From Sycobia sp. Sy_11 (taxonomy: Eukaryota; Arthropoda; Insecta; Hymenoptera; Epichrysomallidae), in contig JACCIC010000098.1 in assembly GCA_018907035.1 (NCBI GenBank), positions 216,001 to 280,000 on the forward strand: a stretch of 64,000 nucleotides of DNA. The letters are read 5' to 3'. The notes below the pieces were generated by a model, which saw nothing but the letters and a program-made list of their open reading frames with translations, was not told the DNA's origin and made no database searches. A program made the position numbers and the translations under genes. Positions 25,166-37,557 of the stretch are shown here, piece after piece. Each line of letters opens with the position of its first letter. Positions within the stretch are counted from its first letter, which is position 1.

Positions 25166-26829
25166 CTCTAGAACCTTAAGGATTGCCATCGGCTTTATTG
25201 TACGAAAGCTCGCTCGACCCGGCTCTCGACAGCGAGCGCGAACGTACGCCTAAATAATACAAATCGAATCCGACCCGCGCGCGTGCACGTAATAACAAGA
25301 AGAATATAACGAGAGCCGGCGAGGGGGGCCCTTCGTCAGGCGACATTAAAGGGCTCCTCTATCTCCCTCCTCCTCCCTCCCTCCACCCCTCTCCCCTCCT
25401 CGTAAAGTAGCCACGAATTACTGAGCATGCGATTTCCGCCTCGCTCTGGCCTCGCGCGGTCGTCGCTCGTCGCTGGAATTATTATCGGCGCGCCGCCTGT
25501 GCGTGTCGTTAACCGTTTGCGCGTGTACGCGCGCGCGCGCGCGCGTTTATGATTTATTACACGCGGGCGCGCGGCTTCGAAACCGGCGATTTTTCGCCCG
25601 GCCCATTGTTGCAGGCGCGCGGTCGCGTAAAGGAGCGGAAAAAAAAATCGATGGAGAACAAAAATCGGCTTCGATGGGGCCTCGTTGTGTAATTTACAGG
25701 CGGGCCCAGTGCATTACGTCGAGAATTAATTAACTACGTTCTTACGATTTCCATACGTAAATCGACGAGTTTTGATGTTGGAAATTTTAATTTTCAAATT
25801 AACGAGAATTTCAATGTATTATTATGGAATATACTAAAGTATATTCTTTGTGTATTAATGAATGAGCTGAAAAATATATGTTTTTGATATATTATGAATA
25901 ATTAAAGAGTTATTTTATAAGTAAACTTTTTTCAAAAATAAATTTTGCAACCTAAAGTCAGTTACCCCATGAATCTGTAGGTGGAGACCTATATTCATTT
26001 AAGTATCATATTAAAGTAATCATCCTCGATTTTTAATGATACGAAAATCATTTAAATAGACAAGAACAATTCCTATTTTTAGGTTATTTTATAGTTAAGA
26101 ATGTGTGCTTGTCCGTCAATATTTTTTGTCCTAACAATAATATTGTCATTGCTTCGAGTCACGTGAATTGCCTTTCATCAACACTTAATTTTTCTGCAAT
26201 TAAGAAAAAAGAAAATCCAATCAATTTCAGACTCCCTTAGTGCTTCTTTTAACTGTTCAATCTGCCTCATTCAACACTAAAACCAACAGCCTTGCATAAA
26301 AAATTCATCGAATTTGACTTAAAATAAAAAATAATTTACATAATTGACTTGTTTCAAAATATTTGGCATACAAAGAGAAAGGCTTATCTAGTAATGAGGT
26401 CACACATTTTCAAGCAAAAGAAGTTACTTTCCACATTCATATATATGTTGACCAATATTTCTTATACAGAGCTTTTTCACAACTTTCAAATGTGATTTGA
26501 TTCCGAAGAATCTCGACTCAGGTTTTTTGAGAAACATTTAAACCGCCATTAAATTGTCATTATATGTGAAATCAATGAATGCGCCGTATAACGGCTATAA
26601 TAAGCCCTACAGCTTCTGTCTGTTAAGTTTTATTGATCACTCCTGTTGATATTAATCTAATGTTCTGATAATGATTTAATTTTTTTCCAATTTGTTATGA
26701 ACAGAAATCCTAATATGTGTTTAACTTTCCCATATATTTCTTTTAATGTTGCAGCAAATTCAGATTATTTAATAAGTCCTGGGCCATAAACGTAGATGGC
26801 ACTATAGTTTCATCGGATTTCCCATGATG
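25163..26829. other. CpG-rich then AT-rich DNA, no supported gene
   Basis: 25163-25735 is CpG-rich with a (CG)n run near 25529-25545. From 25740 the sequence is AT-rich. 26100-26750 has a look of decayed element DNA but no motif I can name. Confidence 0.45.
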
Positions 26830-27742
26830 GGAAACAATAATGTTCAAGCGGAGCAAACGTTGAAAAGTATTATTGGGACCACGCTCTATCAGAAACAACA
26901 AGAAATTATTACTTTTCTGACTTCAAACGTGCTCGTACAGGCACCGATAATGCAGAAGAAGTGGTACACCGTAGTGGAAATTTAAATAAGTTGATCATAC
27001 TAGAAAACATAAGAACATCCATCAAATCGATGACCGAAAAATCAGGTTGTATCAGTTCGCTAACATCATAAAGATATCATAAGAACGTGTTGGGCTTCTA
27101 TTGCACCGCTTTTTGTCCATGAGAAAGATCTGATTAAAATTGGTGACGCGTTTGCTTGCTGTTGATCCTGAACACAAACGGAAGTTTTCCGTCGTTATGT
27201 GACAATAGATAAAACTTGGATTCACCACTTTACATCGAAATAAACACGGTCGCTATATGAGGGGACAGCAACTGTTGAACCTTGTCGTGAGCGTTCTTAA
27301 GCACAACAATTAATTGAAAAAATTATGGCATGGGTATTTCGATATGTGCATGGTATAATCTTCATCGACTTGAAAATGAAAAAAAATTACTACTGAATAA
27401 TTTAATACTATTAGAGCGTAGAATGGTCGTTATTGCAAAAAAAAAAACAATCACTTATAAAATAGAAAAAACAAAATTTAATTCATCAAGACCATGCACG
27501 GTGCCACAAATCAATAAAAACCATCACAATATTGTATAAATTAAGCTACGAATTGATCCCAAATTCCCCGTACGCTCCAGAATTGGCTTCCAGCGACTAT
27601 TCGCTATTCGCAGACCTCAAAGAAAACTATACTGCCTACTTTGAGACAAAAAATAAATCGTTCGAAATAAGCAGTATCGAAACTGTTAAAGTCGTACAGG
27701 AATATTTGTGTTGGTTACGATGGCAAATATATTAATGAATAA
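26830..27742 (+). mobile_element. Decayed mariner transposon (DD34D transposase relic)
   Basis: Broken plus-strand frames carry mariner transposase blocks in order: FKRARTGTDNAEE (after the N-terminal DNA-binding region), TIDKTWIHHF (first catalytic Asp at 27208), HQDHARCHKSIK (second Asp at 27490), YELIPNSPYAPELASSDYSL (third Asp at 27595) and a C-terminal GYDGKYINE ending at a TAA (27740-27742). The second and third Asp have exactly 34 residues between them, the mariner DD34D signature. The usual DETW is DKTW here. Several frameshifts and stops make it non-functional. The segment between the first Asp and 27480 is strongly eroded and C-terminal frames shift near 27640-27700. Terminal inverted repeats were not resolved. 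Confidence 0.85.
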
Positions 27743-29193
27743 TCGTGTTCTCTTTGTTAGTGCCAGAACTTGCCAGAACTGCTGGGTATTATAGAGTCTC
27801 GAAAGAGATTCTTATGAGAGATTCTATTATCTTGTGTTCAGCGAATTGGGATATTTTACATATATATCTGTATCGTTGAATATATTATAGATGATAAATT
27901 AAAGAATTCAAATACGTTCTTAAGAAAAAAATATAATTTCTTAAACATTTGAATCGTTCCACAATTTTGCGATGTAAAACATCGACAACATCTCGAACAT
28001 GATGAAGCCAAATAAGAGATTAAGTTTATAAGAAGTTTACAAGAAACAATTTTTTGAAGACGATAAGTTACTATAAACCGATAGAATTACTATTTGTATG
28101 TTTCGCTCTCAGTTACCTGCTGGTCTTGTCAGCAGGACCACAATTAACCAATTCCTAGACGTATGTTATAATGCAAAGAAAACTAATTTATTTATGGGAG
28201 AAGAATTTTATATTTAAATAAGGTATTTCAAATTATTGATTGCATACATCTCAGAAAATAACAGCAAGAATTAATTGCAATTAATCATTTCAACTGCTCG
28301 ATCATTTTAGGAAGCATCGTATGTATAGAAATTGGTGACATGTCCTCCTACTTACGAGCCCAGCAGACAATTATACGGGCGAAACTCACAAATAGTAACT
28401 CTCTCAGTTTATAATTTGAACTTGTCGTCTTCAAAAAATTATTTTCCGCATACTTTTCATAAAGCAAATTTCATACTTGGCTTGCTCGTCTTGGCGGTAT
28501 CGTCGATGTTTTACAGCGCAAAATTATGGAACGGTCCGAGTGTTTGAGGAATTATTATGTTTCTCACAGGAATACATCACCGTAAATTTGCCAATAATTC
28601 GTACGTTCAAAGCGCGAAATTCGCTATTATCTGAATAACCCGCGCGCGCTCTCGGAATTTCGATACGTCGGCCACATATCGTCCATCGAAAAATTATCCA
28701 TTTCAGTTGCGGCATTGTACAATTGAACGGGGCGCGCAACGATCGCCCCGGTCAAATCGCCCCCCCTCGACCTCTGTATTTAATTCAATGTGTACATGGT
28801 AAGTAGGGACTACCTGGCCGAGGGAAGGACCGTCTGCGCGGCCGCGTTAACAGCCACAATAACGCGCTCGCGCATTAATACGGAATATTGTCGCGGGCGG
28901 CGGCGGCGCGACGGGGCGGTTTGTGTTTGCCCCCTCGTAGACGCGACTATAGGCGTCCGCGAGGCGAGAGACTCCCACGGGCGCGGGCGGAGGCGGCGAC
29001 GGCGGGGGGGGGGGCTGTACTCGTCATTGTGTCGGATTTTCGCCCCTGTGCGCGTACCTTGGCCGATGTATAAAAGAGTCCCATGGCTCGATGTGCATGG
29101 GATTTGTCATTGGCCGATAGCGGTATGTGCGGTCGCGGCGGGAGGACCTGCGAGGCCAATTTATCGCTCGCGACATTGTCACTCTGCTTATAT

Positions 29194-29195
<2 letters not shown>
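27743..29195. other. AT-rich then CpG-rich DNA, no supported gene
   Basis: A 7-bp inverted repeat with a 7-base loop (CCTGCTG...CAGCAGG) lies at 28116-28136. 28600-29190 is CpG-rich with GGC/CGG runs and overlapping frames in all phases. Confidence 0.45.

Positions 29196-29234
<39 letters not shown>
29196..29234. repeat. (GT)n microsatellite
   Basis: About 19 GT units, followed by ACACAC, so a small inverted repeat is possible at the edge. Confidence 0.97.
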
Positions 29235-29236
<2 letters not shown>

Positions 29237-29587
29237 ACACGCTTATGTAATCTGCTGGTGCATCGTAATGGTAAGGAAGGTGAGGGGGGAGGGGGAGTTT
29301 GCTCGCTCATTCGAGCCTGAGATTATTCTGTTCTTCCATTCTTACCGTATCGCGACACGGACTTTTGTCCATTGCGAAGGAACGTCTCGGGCGTTTTGTC
29401 AAGGAAGTATATTGTTCGCCGCTAGATATATATATGGGGCGAAGAAGCTCTTCTGCGGTCGCGATTGTGCACGTTTTCGATTTTGGATTATTATGATTAT
29501 TATTATTATTATTATTATTTACGCGGATATACTGTAAATCGTGTTTGTGGACGAAGTGTGTAAACTATAAAGAATCTAGGGGGGTGG

Positions 29588-29591
<4 letters not shown>

Positions 29592-29626
<35 letters not shown>
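29592..29626. repeat. (GA)n microsatellite
   Basis: About 17 GA units. An (ATT)n run is close by at about 29493-29520. Confidence 0.96.
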
Positions 29627-29629
<3 letters not shown>

Positions 29630-30022
29630 AGGGAGAAAGGGGGGGGGACAAAATAAAATGAGAAGATTAACCTCTGATTTGCGGCTAAGAATATTTTCCA
29701 CTATATTATGTACTGTTACTATTGAACCGAAGTCGCGTATCAATCTCTCCCATACAGTTCGAACCGCTTTATGAGAGTTCCTACATTAGAATACAATAAA
29801 AATCGTGATTTTATTCGTTAAGTCGAAGGGCGAACAACGACGCACGTACGATCTCACATAATAATATAACGAGTGTAACAAAAGTGAAACGACATACCAG
29901 AGTCTAACTTTTTCTTCCAAGATCGTATTATTCGAGACAATGGTTGCAGTGCAAAGTCATAAGAATCTTTCGTTTTATCGTTTTTTTTTCTCCTCTCTGC
30001 TTTCCTTATTCTTCTTTTCCAG

Positions 30023-30168
30023 CCGACATCGGCAGGTTCTCACGTATTTCCCACAAAGTCAGGCGGCCGGCATTATCCGAGCCATTTTCGCCAAACATCG
30101 CCATTGTAACAGCTTTTGGCTTCGAACGAATAAAAAAATTAAGATCGATCGATCTCTCTATTACAGAG
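30023..30168 (+). other. Exon-like 146-bp segment with a strong acceptor
   Basis: A long pyrimidine tract ending CTTCTTTTCCAG precedes the segment and GAG|GTAAAT follows it. Two of the three plus frames are open across it; one reads DIGRFSRISHKVRRPALSEP and continues. No neighbour exon or family was recognised. It could be an exon of an unseen gene or a chance tract. Confidence 0.22.
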
Positions 30169-30531
30169 GTAAATTTGAACGTCACCTGTGATACGGCAAG
30201 TAAATATCAAAAACCTTTTACAATGATCTTGATGTCAAAGCAAAATTATTGATTAATAGGATTCTGAAAAATTATTCGGCGTTAGCGCTTTACTGCCCTT
30301 GGACCCGGCCGAAAAAAACGATATATGCATTTGAAGTCGTTTTTTTTCTTCTAATTTTTAATTTGTATCAAAAGTTTTGAATGTAAAATCGACACTGTGT
30401 GATGGTAATAGAACAATATTAAAGATCTGGACAATCAATATTTTTGAAAATTGTTTAATTTGACACGTCTTTATGTTTGCCGCTACGGTTGTACGAGGCA
30501 CTGAAATCTTGACACATTTGGAATATCTCAA

Positions 30532-30669
30532 ATGGAAGAAAAGCGTTTAAAACAAAAGCTGTATGACCTTTACGGCTGGCACAATGATACTTTTGATTTC
30601 GTCTCGAGTTTGATCCGGTATTTTAATCCGAATTGGAAGGAAGAACATTTCAAAAGTGTGAAAATTCGA
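30532..30669 (+). CDS. Candidate first coding exon, unidentified protein
   Basis: After an in-frame upstream stop, ATG opens 46 codons ending at a perfect donor (CGA|GTAAGT, phase 0). The peptide starts MEEKRLKQKLYDLYGWHNDT, includes SSLIRYFNPNWKEEH and ends FKSVKIR. It is charged, with aromatic residues, and resembles a soluble helical protein more than AT-rich noise. I found no phase-compatible second exon in the next 600 bp. It could be the start of a gene with a long intron, a pseudogene fragment or chance. Confidence 0.3.
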
Positions 30670-31228
30670 GTAAGTTGTAGTAATACGTGCTAAGGTTATG
30701 GGGACTTAAGCCTAAAGGAGAATCCACTTTCAATTCCGAGATCGAAAATACTATAATTTACTTCGAGGCTTCGATAAACACAAATAATAAGTAGAATAAT
30801 TATTGACATTATATTCTTAATATCTGGTAGTCGCAATGAAAATCGCAATGTATCAACTATACGTATAAATATCACAATTTATTATACATTATAATCTATC
30901 TCATACGTACCAATTCTATTCATTAATTAAATTTTCATTGTAACACGAAACGAATGCGTTGAACGAATCAATTATAAACAATTAAAATTACAATATCAAG
31001 TACAATTACTCGGGGTTAATATCTGTATATTGTGTATTAAAAACGGCGCTACATTACAAAAAGGTATGATGCCGGTATAAATTTAAATATTCAACGCGGG
31101 CGTGCCGTGTCGGATAAATTTCTTTAAATTGTAATTATCAGCTGAATAAATTTTGTCTCGTAACCCATTGTGTCGAACGATAAGATACTGCTCGGCACAA
31201 TGGAGGATATCAAATTTGTACCGCACAG

Positions 31229-31229
<1 letters not shown>
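30670..31229. other. AT-rich stretch downstream of the candidate exon
   Basis: No compatible exon recognised; simple AT-rich sequence. Confidence 0.4.

Positions 31230-31278
<49 letters not shown>
31230..31278. repeat. (TA)n microsatellite
   Basis: About 24 TA units. Confidence 0.97.
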
Positions 31279-31282
<4 letters not shown>

Positions 31283-31407
31283 GAGCAGTAAAGCGTACAC
31301 GCATTGCATATGCATAGGCATAAAATAGGTCGATCAAATATTAATACATGCTAATGCATAGCAGCGCACGCGTTTACGGAAATAGCCTCGCGCCCTGCGC
31401 GTTATCA

Positions 31408-31412
<5 letters not shown>

Positions 31413-31455
<43 letters not shown>
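31413..31455. repeat. (TA)n microsatellite
   Basis: About 21 TA units, 135 bp from the previous one. Confidence 0.97.
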
Positions 31456-31457
<2 letters not shown>

Positions 31458-33151
31458 ATGCTCCACGTGACCCGTGAATTAATATTTGGAGAGGAAAATT
31501 AACGGCGGGGGACAATTTGCTGCTTCGCCGCGCGGCGCGCTGCCGTGCGCACGATAGAAAAGTCTAGACGTAACGGACGGTGGCGAACGATCGGCCGAGG
31601 GCTGGTCCTGTAAAAATTTTGCTGAAGTCCGTTTGAAATAAATATGCGTCGTTTTAACACACTTTCGATCAAATGATTTCAACATATTTTCGGATTGGAT
31701 GACTGTTGCAAGCTTCAAACTATTAATTTTGAATTATTCGAATATATCGAATAATTCAAAATGTATATACGAATGTTTTGGTTCAAAATTATACATGCCA
31801 ACATATTATTATAAATTTCTCTCATTATAATTCGGTTTATATCAATATTTAATGTGGATGCTCTATCGTTCAGAACTTTTTTTTTATAATAATCTTCATC
31901 TTTCACTTCCCTTTCTGCTACCTTTTCTCCTTTTTCTGTATCCTCTTCTATGGAATAGTATACATGCATCAAAATTAAACTCCGTTAGTATCGTTCATAC
32001 AATTTGAGTATCATTCCATCGATTTCATTAAATTTTTGTCTATACCACGAATTATGTATGCAGGATTCTTATAACATTTTGCTTTCGAAAAGGAGAAACA
32101 AAATTTCACTAATCTTCTATAATGTAGCAATCGATACTTTCACAAATCGGAAAGAGTCTGAGATTTGATGATTGATTTCGGTACATCGAGTTTTAAGATC
32201 GTTTATTCGAAATTGTCTTATGAATTTTCCAATTTAGAATGAACTTATCTCATTGGTGATAGCAGATTCGGACACAATTTTAAAACGATTTGATTTCGAT
32301 AAATTTGATAAATTAAAATAATTTTTAAAATCTATGAATGTATCTTAAATGTTCATTATCATTCAATATTATTTAGTACCTTATTATTGTACATGTCTCC
32401 TTTTGTAGGACTTTTACGTAATAAAAATTCCAATAAAATTGGTTTTGAGCTTAACGAAATTAATTCCGCATATCTCGAAAGCGATAACAAATACACAATA
32501 ATAAGAAACAATTATGACTTTTTTTAAGGATAATGTGTCTTATATAAAGATGCATCATTTCGTTATGGCTTTCGTTTACGACAATAAAAGAGAAAAAATA
32601 ATCGATTAATTTATTAAAATTCAGTATTTTATCGCATTGATCGATAATAAGATTCGTTGAGTCAGAAAAGTGGAAATATGAAAAAAAAAATTATCGGTTA
32701 TCCAATTTGTCAGGTATAGTTTTATGAGCGTACTCTTCGATAAGAATTTTGAATGTTATGAATACTCATTGGCCGCATTTTATACGGACAAGATCCCGAC
32801 GGAAGATACTATATATTTATATAGTTACAGTTTTGTGTATATATATATATATATAGAGGAAGGAAGAATAAATAAGTACGTATACATAGAGTTCCCTGTT
32901 TACATTAAACAATCATTAAAATATGTATCGTATCCCGATCTGATTCGTCCATAATGCACGTATCCCGCATACACGTTTCGAAAATAGACATAATACGAAG
33001 AAGCGCGAATGAAACACTTTGTCGGCATTGTTCCGTCGCCCGCGCGACAAAGGAAATAATCGATCGTCCGATCGACAGAAATCCCAGGGACCGATGATCA
33101 CCCGCTGTCGTAATATATCTTCGCTCAGATCGCGTACACGTCTGTTAATGC

Positions 33152-33185
<34 letters not shown>

Positions 33186-34057
33186 TACATATATAGACCG
33201 ATGTATACGTAACATCGGCGACGCGCAGCTTCCGTGAACGCGCGAGGTGGAAGGGGGGAAAAAAAAAATCTTTTTCTCATGTCCGTCATTTTTCCCCCCC
33301 CGACACGACGGAGCGCGCGGAAGTTAAAAAGCCGAGGCGTGCGCAGGTTCGCCCGGCTGTCCATTAATTTTCTCCACCCCCTCCTCATCGGCCGCCACCT
33401 CTATACCTATATGTCTCGCAGCACGATGAACGGGAGCTCGTGAGATTTCTATGATTTACCGTGTATTACAATATACCTGTGCGCGGATCATTGTGCACAG
33501 ACACCGACGCACTGCGTGTGTATAATACCCACACTGTCGCATGTAACGCGCATATATGTTAAAAAGTACGTATATATGTATATGTGAGAATCGGTGGGAA
33601 TTCCAAGGGTGCGAGGGGCCCCAATAAGTTTCGGGACGCGGCAACGGGAGTGCGGGACCTACGGTAGCTCGTGTCCTACGGTAGACGTTCTGAGGAAGAA
33701 ACCGCCCCCTCCCGGCAAGGTAAAGCGTCCCCCCCCCTCGGCTCCTACGTCTACTCCACAGAGCCCCCTCCACCCCCGTGCGAGGGATGCGCGGGTCGGG
33801 CAGATATACCGGGACGCGCGTACGCGCGCACGAGTGAGACGGGGACACTTGCGGGCCGACATAGAGTGCGCACATGCACGCGTGCACGCATGCGCGCGCG
33901 CGCGCTCTGCGACAAACACCTGCGCCGGGAAATCTGGCCCCCTCTTTCCCTTCGGCGTCTCGTATTAATATTCCTTTGAAGCGGCTGCAGCCGCTGCACG
34001 GCCGCCGCTGGCCTTCCTCTTTATGCGCGGCCCGCCCTCCTCTCGCGGGATCTTCGT
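31456..34057. other. Short CpG-rich, then AT-rich, then CpG-rich DNA; no supported gene
   Basis: 31700-32990 is AT-rich with nothing recognised. 33000-34050 is CpG-rich. A 233-codon minus frame at 33456-34157 coincides with open frames in most other phases and has no domain-like content, so it is not called. Confidence 0.45.
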
Positions 34058-34080
34058 CTTTATAAGGCCGGTGACGTCGC
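34058..34080 (-). promoter_or_regulatory. Possible core promoter: CRE-like site beside a TATA-like box
   Basis: Read on the minus strand, CGACGTCAC (a CRE-like ACGTCA core) stands about 6 bp upstream of CTTATAAAG, inside a CpG-rich block. This is a common arrangement for a regulated promoter, but no downstream gene is visible. Confidence 0.22.
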
Positions 34081-35444
34081 GCGTGCGCGGGGATCGCACA
34101 CTGTGCATTGGTAGCGGGGGGCTTCCCCGATTTCACTCTCGTGCTATACGAGGACAACGTCGAGGGGAAGAAGGATAGAGGGAGAGAGAGTGAGAGAGAG
34201 AGAGACGATCGGCGAAATTCGCGTAGTTAGCCGCACGCGGAATGTCGATGGAGAATTATACGGACTTTCGTTGGATTTGGAAGGCTTGGACGAATCGCGT
34301 ATGTATTATTTGGATCGGCGCCGCGGAATGATTTTCGTGAGCAAAGCTGAGAAGGGATGCGGAAGAGCTGTATGGACTTCTGTGTGTTTGTGTTGGGGGA
34401 ACGGGGGAGGAAAGTTCAATTTACGAGTGGCCATTCTGTCCCTTGTACATGAGCGAACGGATGAATTCAATGCGCAGAGTCGTTCGGAATGGTAAAAATT
34501 AATGTGAAATACAGTAAAATGCGAAGTTCAGGGTTAGCGAAGGACCCGTCTTGATTTTATGGATATATTACTATAATTGTAGATATATTATCCACAATAA
34601 TCGTTCAAGTTGAATTATTTATATATAAGATAATAGAAAAGATCGCTATTCATGCAAACAATTTTATTCATTTTTATAATTCTTTAACATTCTTCAAGAA
34701 GAAAATGGACAATATATACTTTAGAGTTTATATTTCATAGGTAGTTGCTACATCTGTATTCATTTGTATCTACGGTTTCAGTCAACAGACAATTCGCCAA
34801 CAGTTGCGAGACGAATTTATAAATTTGTAAAAATCAGTAAAAAATGATCTACTATGAAAAAACATTGCGATTTTCATTGTCCTATTTAGTTTACAAATAC
34901 CAATGTCGTATTTCCGTGGATCGATTTTTACTTATTTACGTTTCAAAAGTAAAATAATTTCTGTCTACGATTTTAATCAGGATGCTTTTAATTAAAAACT
35001 GAAGCGAAAATACAATTGCTATTGATTAAATTAGATTTCATTCGCTGGATAGACGGTTAAACTGCACATACGCGGAGGTAACATTATAAAATGACATTTT
35101 GTTACTGTCTAATATTTGATTCCCAACTGGAAACAGAATGAACCACTGGAATCCAGCGTTAATTACAACAGTTGTCGAATTTTTCATTTAATATACTGAT
35201 AACAATCAGTGATTAAAATTTATATTGAATTCCACTGCTTTTCACTTGTTCTGTTTAGCACGTATTAATCATAATGCATATACGCGAGTCAATTCACGAG
35301 AGGCAATCCAATTTTTCAAATACCACATTTGTACATTATTATTCTTTAATTTGAGTTTAGAATTGGGGGGCAAAGATAGTCAGGATTTAGCTTACTCGGT
35401 TGTTGATGGCGATCTGTGATTTCTTTAATCTTCAGCGTTCTCAC
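34081..35444. other. CpG-rich to AT-rich DNA, no supported gene
   Basis: A (GA)n tract lies near 34180-34204. A 101-codon plus frame at 34190-34495 begins in that repeat and shows no recognised domain. 34500-35440 is AT-rich without exon signals. Confidence 0.45.
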
Positions 35445-35868
35445 AAGGTGACCTTCACAATTTAAATATTTCTCAATATTTAATCGCGAACAAATGATCA
35501 GTCATGCAATTTTACATCCGGGAATAAACATGAGATTTCATGGACATTCAAGTCAACCTGAAGGTCATTTTAAAAATTTGAATTCATGTTTTCTTATCTC
35601 TTACATTGCTCGAATAGTAAAAAGACCATCGTTATGGATTTTGAAAAAATTAAATAATTGTAACATATGGGTGAAAATCTTGACAATGGAATTTATACCG
35701 ACGTGATTTTCATCTTTAAGCAGCTTCGGCATCGTTCGAAGGTTATAGCCGGATGCTCACGTCCATTTGATTTCCTCGTTCGAAAATTGATATAAACATT
35801 TCAGATTATCAAGATTACGCTCTCACAACGCTGACGCTCTCGGCGAAGGTTAAATCCAAGGTCACCTT
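35445..35868. repeat. Segment with AGGTCA-type half-sites, possible dispersed repeat
   Basis: AAGGTGACCTT at 35445-35455, AAGGTCA at 35561-35567 and AAGGTCACCTT at 35858-35868 lie in an AT-rich block. A stretch near 35735-35750 (TTCGAAGGTTATAGCCGGA) loosely resembles the copies at 62036 and 62766. Similarity is by eye only. Confidence 0.25.
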
Positions 35869-36052
35869 CAGAAAACCAAGGCAAAACAACACCCAGTACT
35901 TTTACTTTTTCCCCAAAATTCGAATAACATCCTTGAAATAGTTGTAACGTTTTTTTGCTTCGATCATCCCGCGCCAAGTAGTCTAACAAACGAATTATTT
36001 AGAAAATATAGAACGTTGGAATTTCGACCGTAGAGTTTATTAAAAAAAAATG

Positions 36053-36053
<1 letters not shown>

Positions 36054-36097
<44 letters not shown>
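36054..36097. repeat. (TA)n microsatellite
   Basis: About 21 TA units. Confidence 0.97.
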
Positions 36098-36103
<6 letters not shown>

Positions 36104-36910
36104 TCTTCCTCCTCTTGTAAATCTTGGGTTCGAATGGTTTCATTCGTAAAACGGCACTAAAGTCGTGACAACGAATTCTCGGTAACACCTTACGACCGTG
36201 ATCCGTGCCTAATGAACGGGACCTAGCTCTCGGCATATTATATTATGTGTGTGTGTATATATATATTGAACGATTTGCGTTTCATCTTCCCACTACCGCC
36301 GAGACTCGAGTCCAAAATCGACGTAGTTTTTCCCGCCTTTCGGTGGGCAGAAGGACAAGCTCGCCTCTCTCCCTCTCTGGCCAAACGAAAACCAATGGTT
36401 ACGCAATATACATGCCTTTGATTCTTGCCCTGCTTTGAAAGGCAACCGCGCATTATGAAGCCTCGCGCGACCATCCCCTCCTCCCTCTCTCTCTTTCTCA
36501 CCGAGCATCGCCACCGCCGAGCGCTCTCCTCTCGTGAACAATCGGAATCGAATCGGGAATAAAGGGAACGAGATCCGTTCTCCAAAGCCCGCCGCGAGAG
36601 TTCGGGGTATCCCCGCCGGGCAACCGGCGAGCCGATGATGCGTGAGAGTGTGATGGAGCGAGAGAGCGGTGGGGGGGAGGGGAAGCCACCCACACCCCCC
36701 TCCCCCCGGAGGTAGGCGAGGACCGCATTCCGCCGCGTACGACTATTCATCGGGAGCGAGCGAGCCAGACTGCTGGGCGCCCGATTTTTTCACGCTTCCC
36801 CTCCATGGCCCCTAACCTGGACTCGAAAGGACAGGCTTCTCTGCTTCCATTCGAGGAAAAGAAGTCAATCTCATGAGAGAGGGGTGGGGACGGAAGGTGG
36901 CTCGCAGGTA

Positions 36911-36912
<2 letters not shown>
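36098..36912. other. CpG-rich block, no supported gene
   Basis: Overlapping frames in both strands (for example a 170-codon minus frame at 36238-36750) are Arg/Gly/Ser-rich and track base composition rather than a protein family. Confidence 0.5.

Positions 36913-36956
<44 letters not shown>
36913..36956. repeat. (TA)n microsatellite
   Basis: About 22 TA units. Confidence 0.97.
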
Positions 36957-36961
<5 letters not shown>

Positions 36962-37305
36962 GTGCGCGCAACGTTCATAATACGCGCGCGTGCCTTACGC
37001 CCGTTTTCGCCCGCGCATGTAAACGGCCGTGGCGACGGCGAGTCGGAGCGGAAACTGCGGCGGGCACGGGGTGGATGGCAAGCGGGTCAAGGGCTGAAAA
37101 AGAGGTCCTCGGGGCCGCGGCGAGCCGGCGAGCTCGCGAACTCGATATAAACGCGGTCAAGCGCTCCCTTTTAAACGGGTGGAGGGGAGGGGGGGTGAGT
37201 GGGGTGTGGGGAGAGCGGCCGGTCGCAAAAGGCACTCCCCGCGCGGCAAAAGGAGGGCGCTCGTTTGCGCGCGGTTCCCCGCGGCCGCAGGGCCTATTGC
37301 GTGTG

Positions 37306-37339
<34 letters not shown>

Positions 37340-37517
37340 TATACCGGTGTTATTACAAGCTCGACGTCTCTCCTTCCTCTTGCCTTTTTCCCTCCCTGTA
37401 CCTACGGCTTCTTCTCGCGTATAATGTGTACCTCTATTATGGGCCGCACCTTCCACTCTATGTACTTTACCTTCTGCTATACGTACACGACGAGAGGGCC
37501 AATTTTTCCGGTCTCTC

Positions 37518-37557
<40 letters not shown>

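Noticed and set aside
25529..25545. (CG)n run as a regulatory element
   Set aside because: It is a short simple repeat. Nothing else points to a regulatory site.
33456..34157. 233-codon minus-strand open frame
   Set aside because: Most phases on both strands are open here because the block is GC-rich and stop-poor. The predicted protein is Arg/Ala/Cys-rich without motifs.
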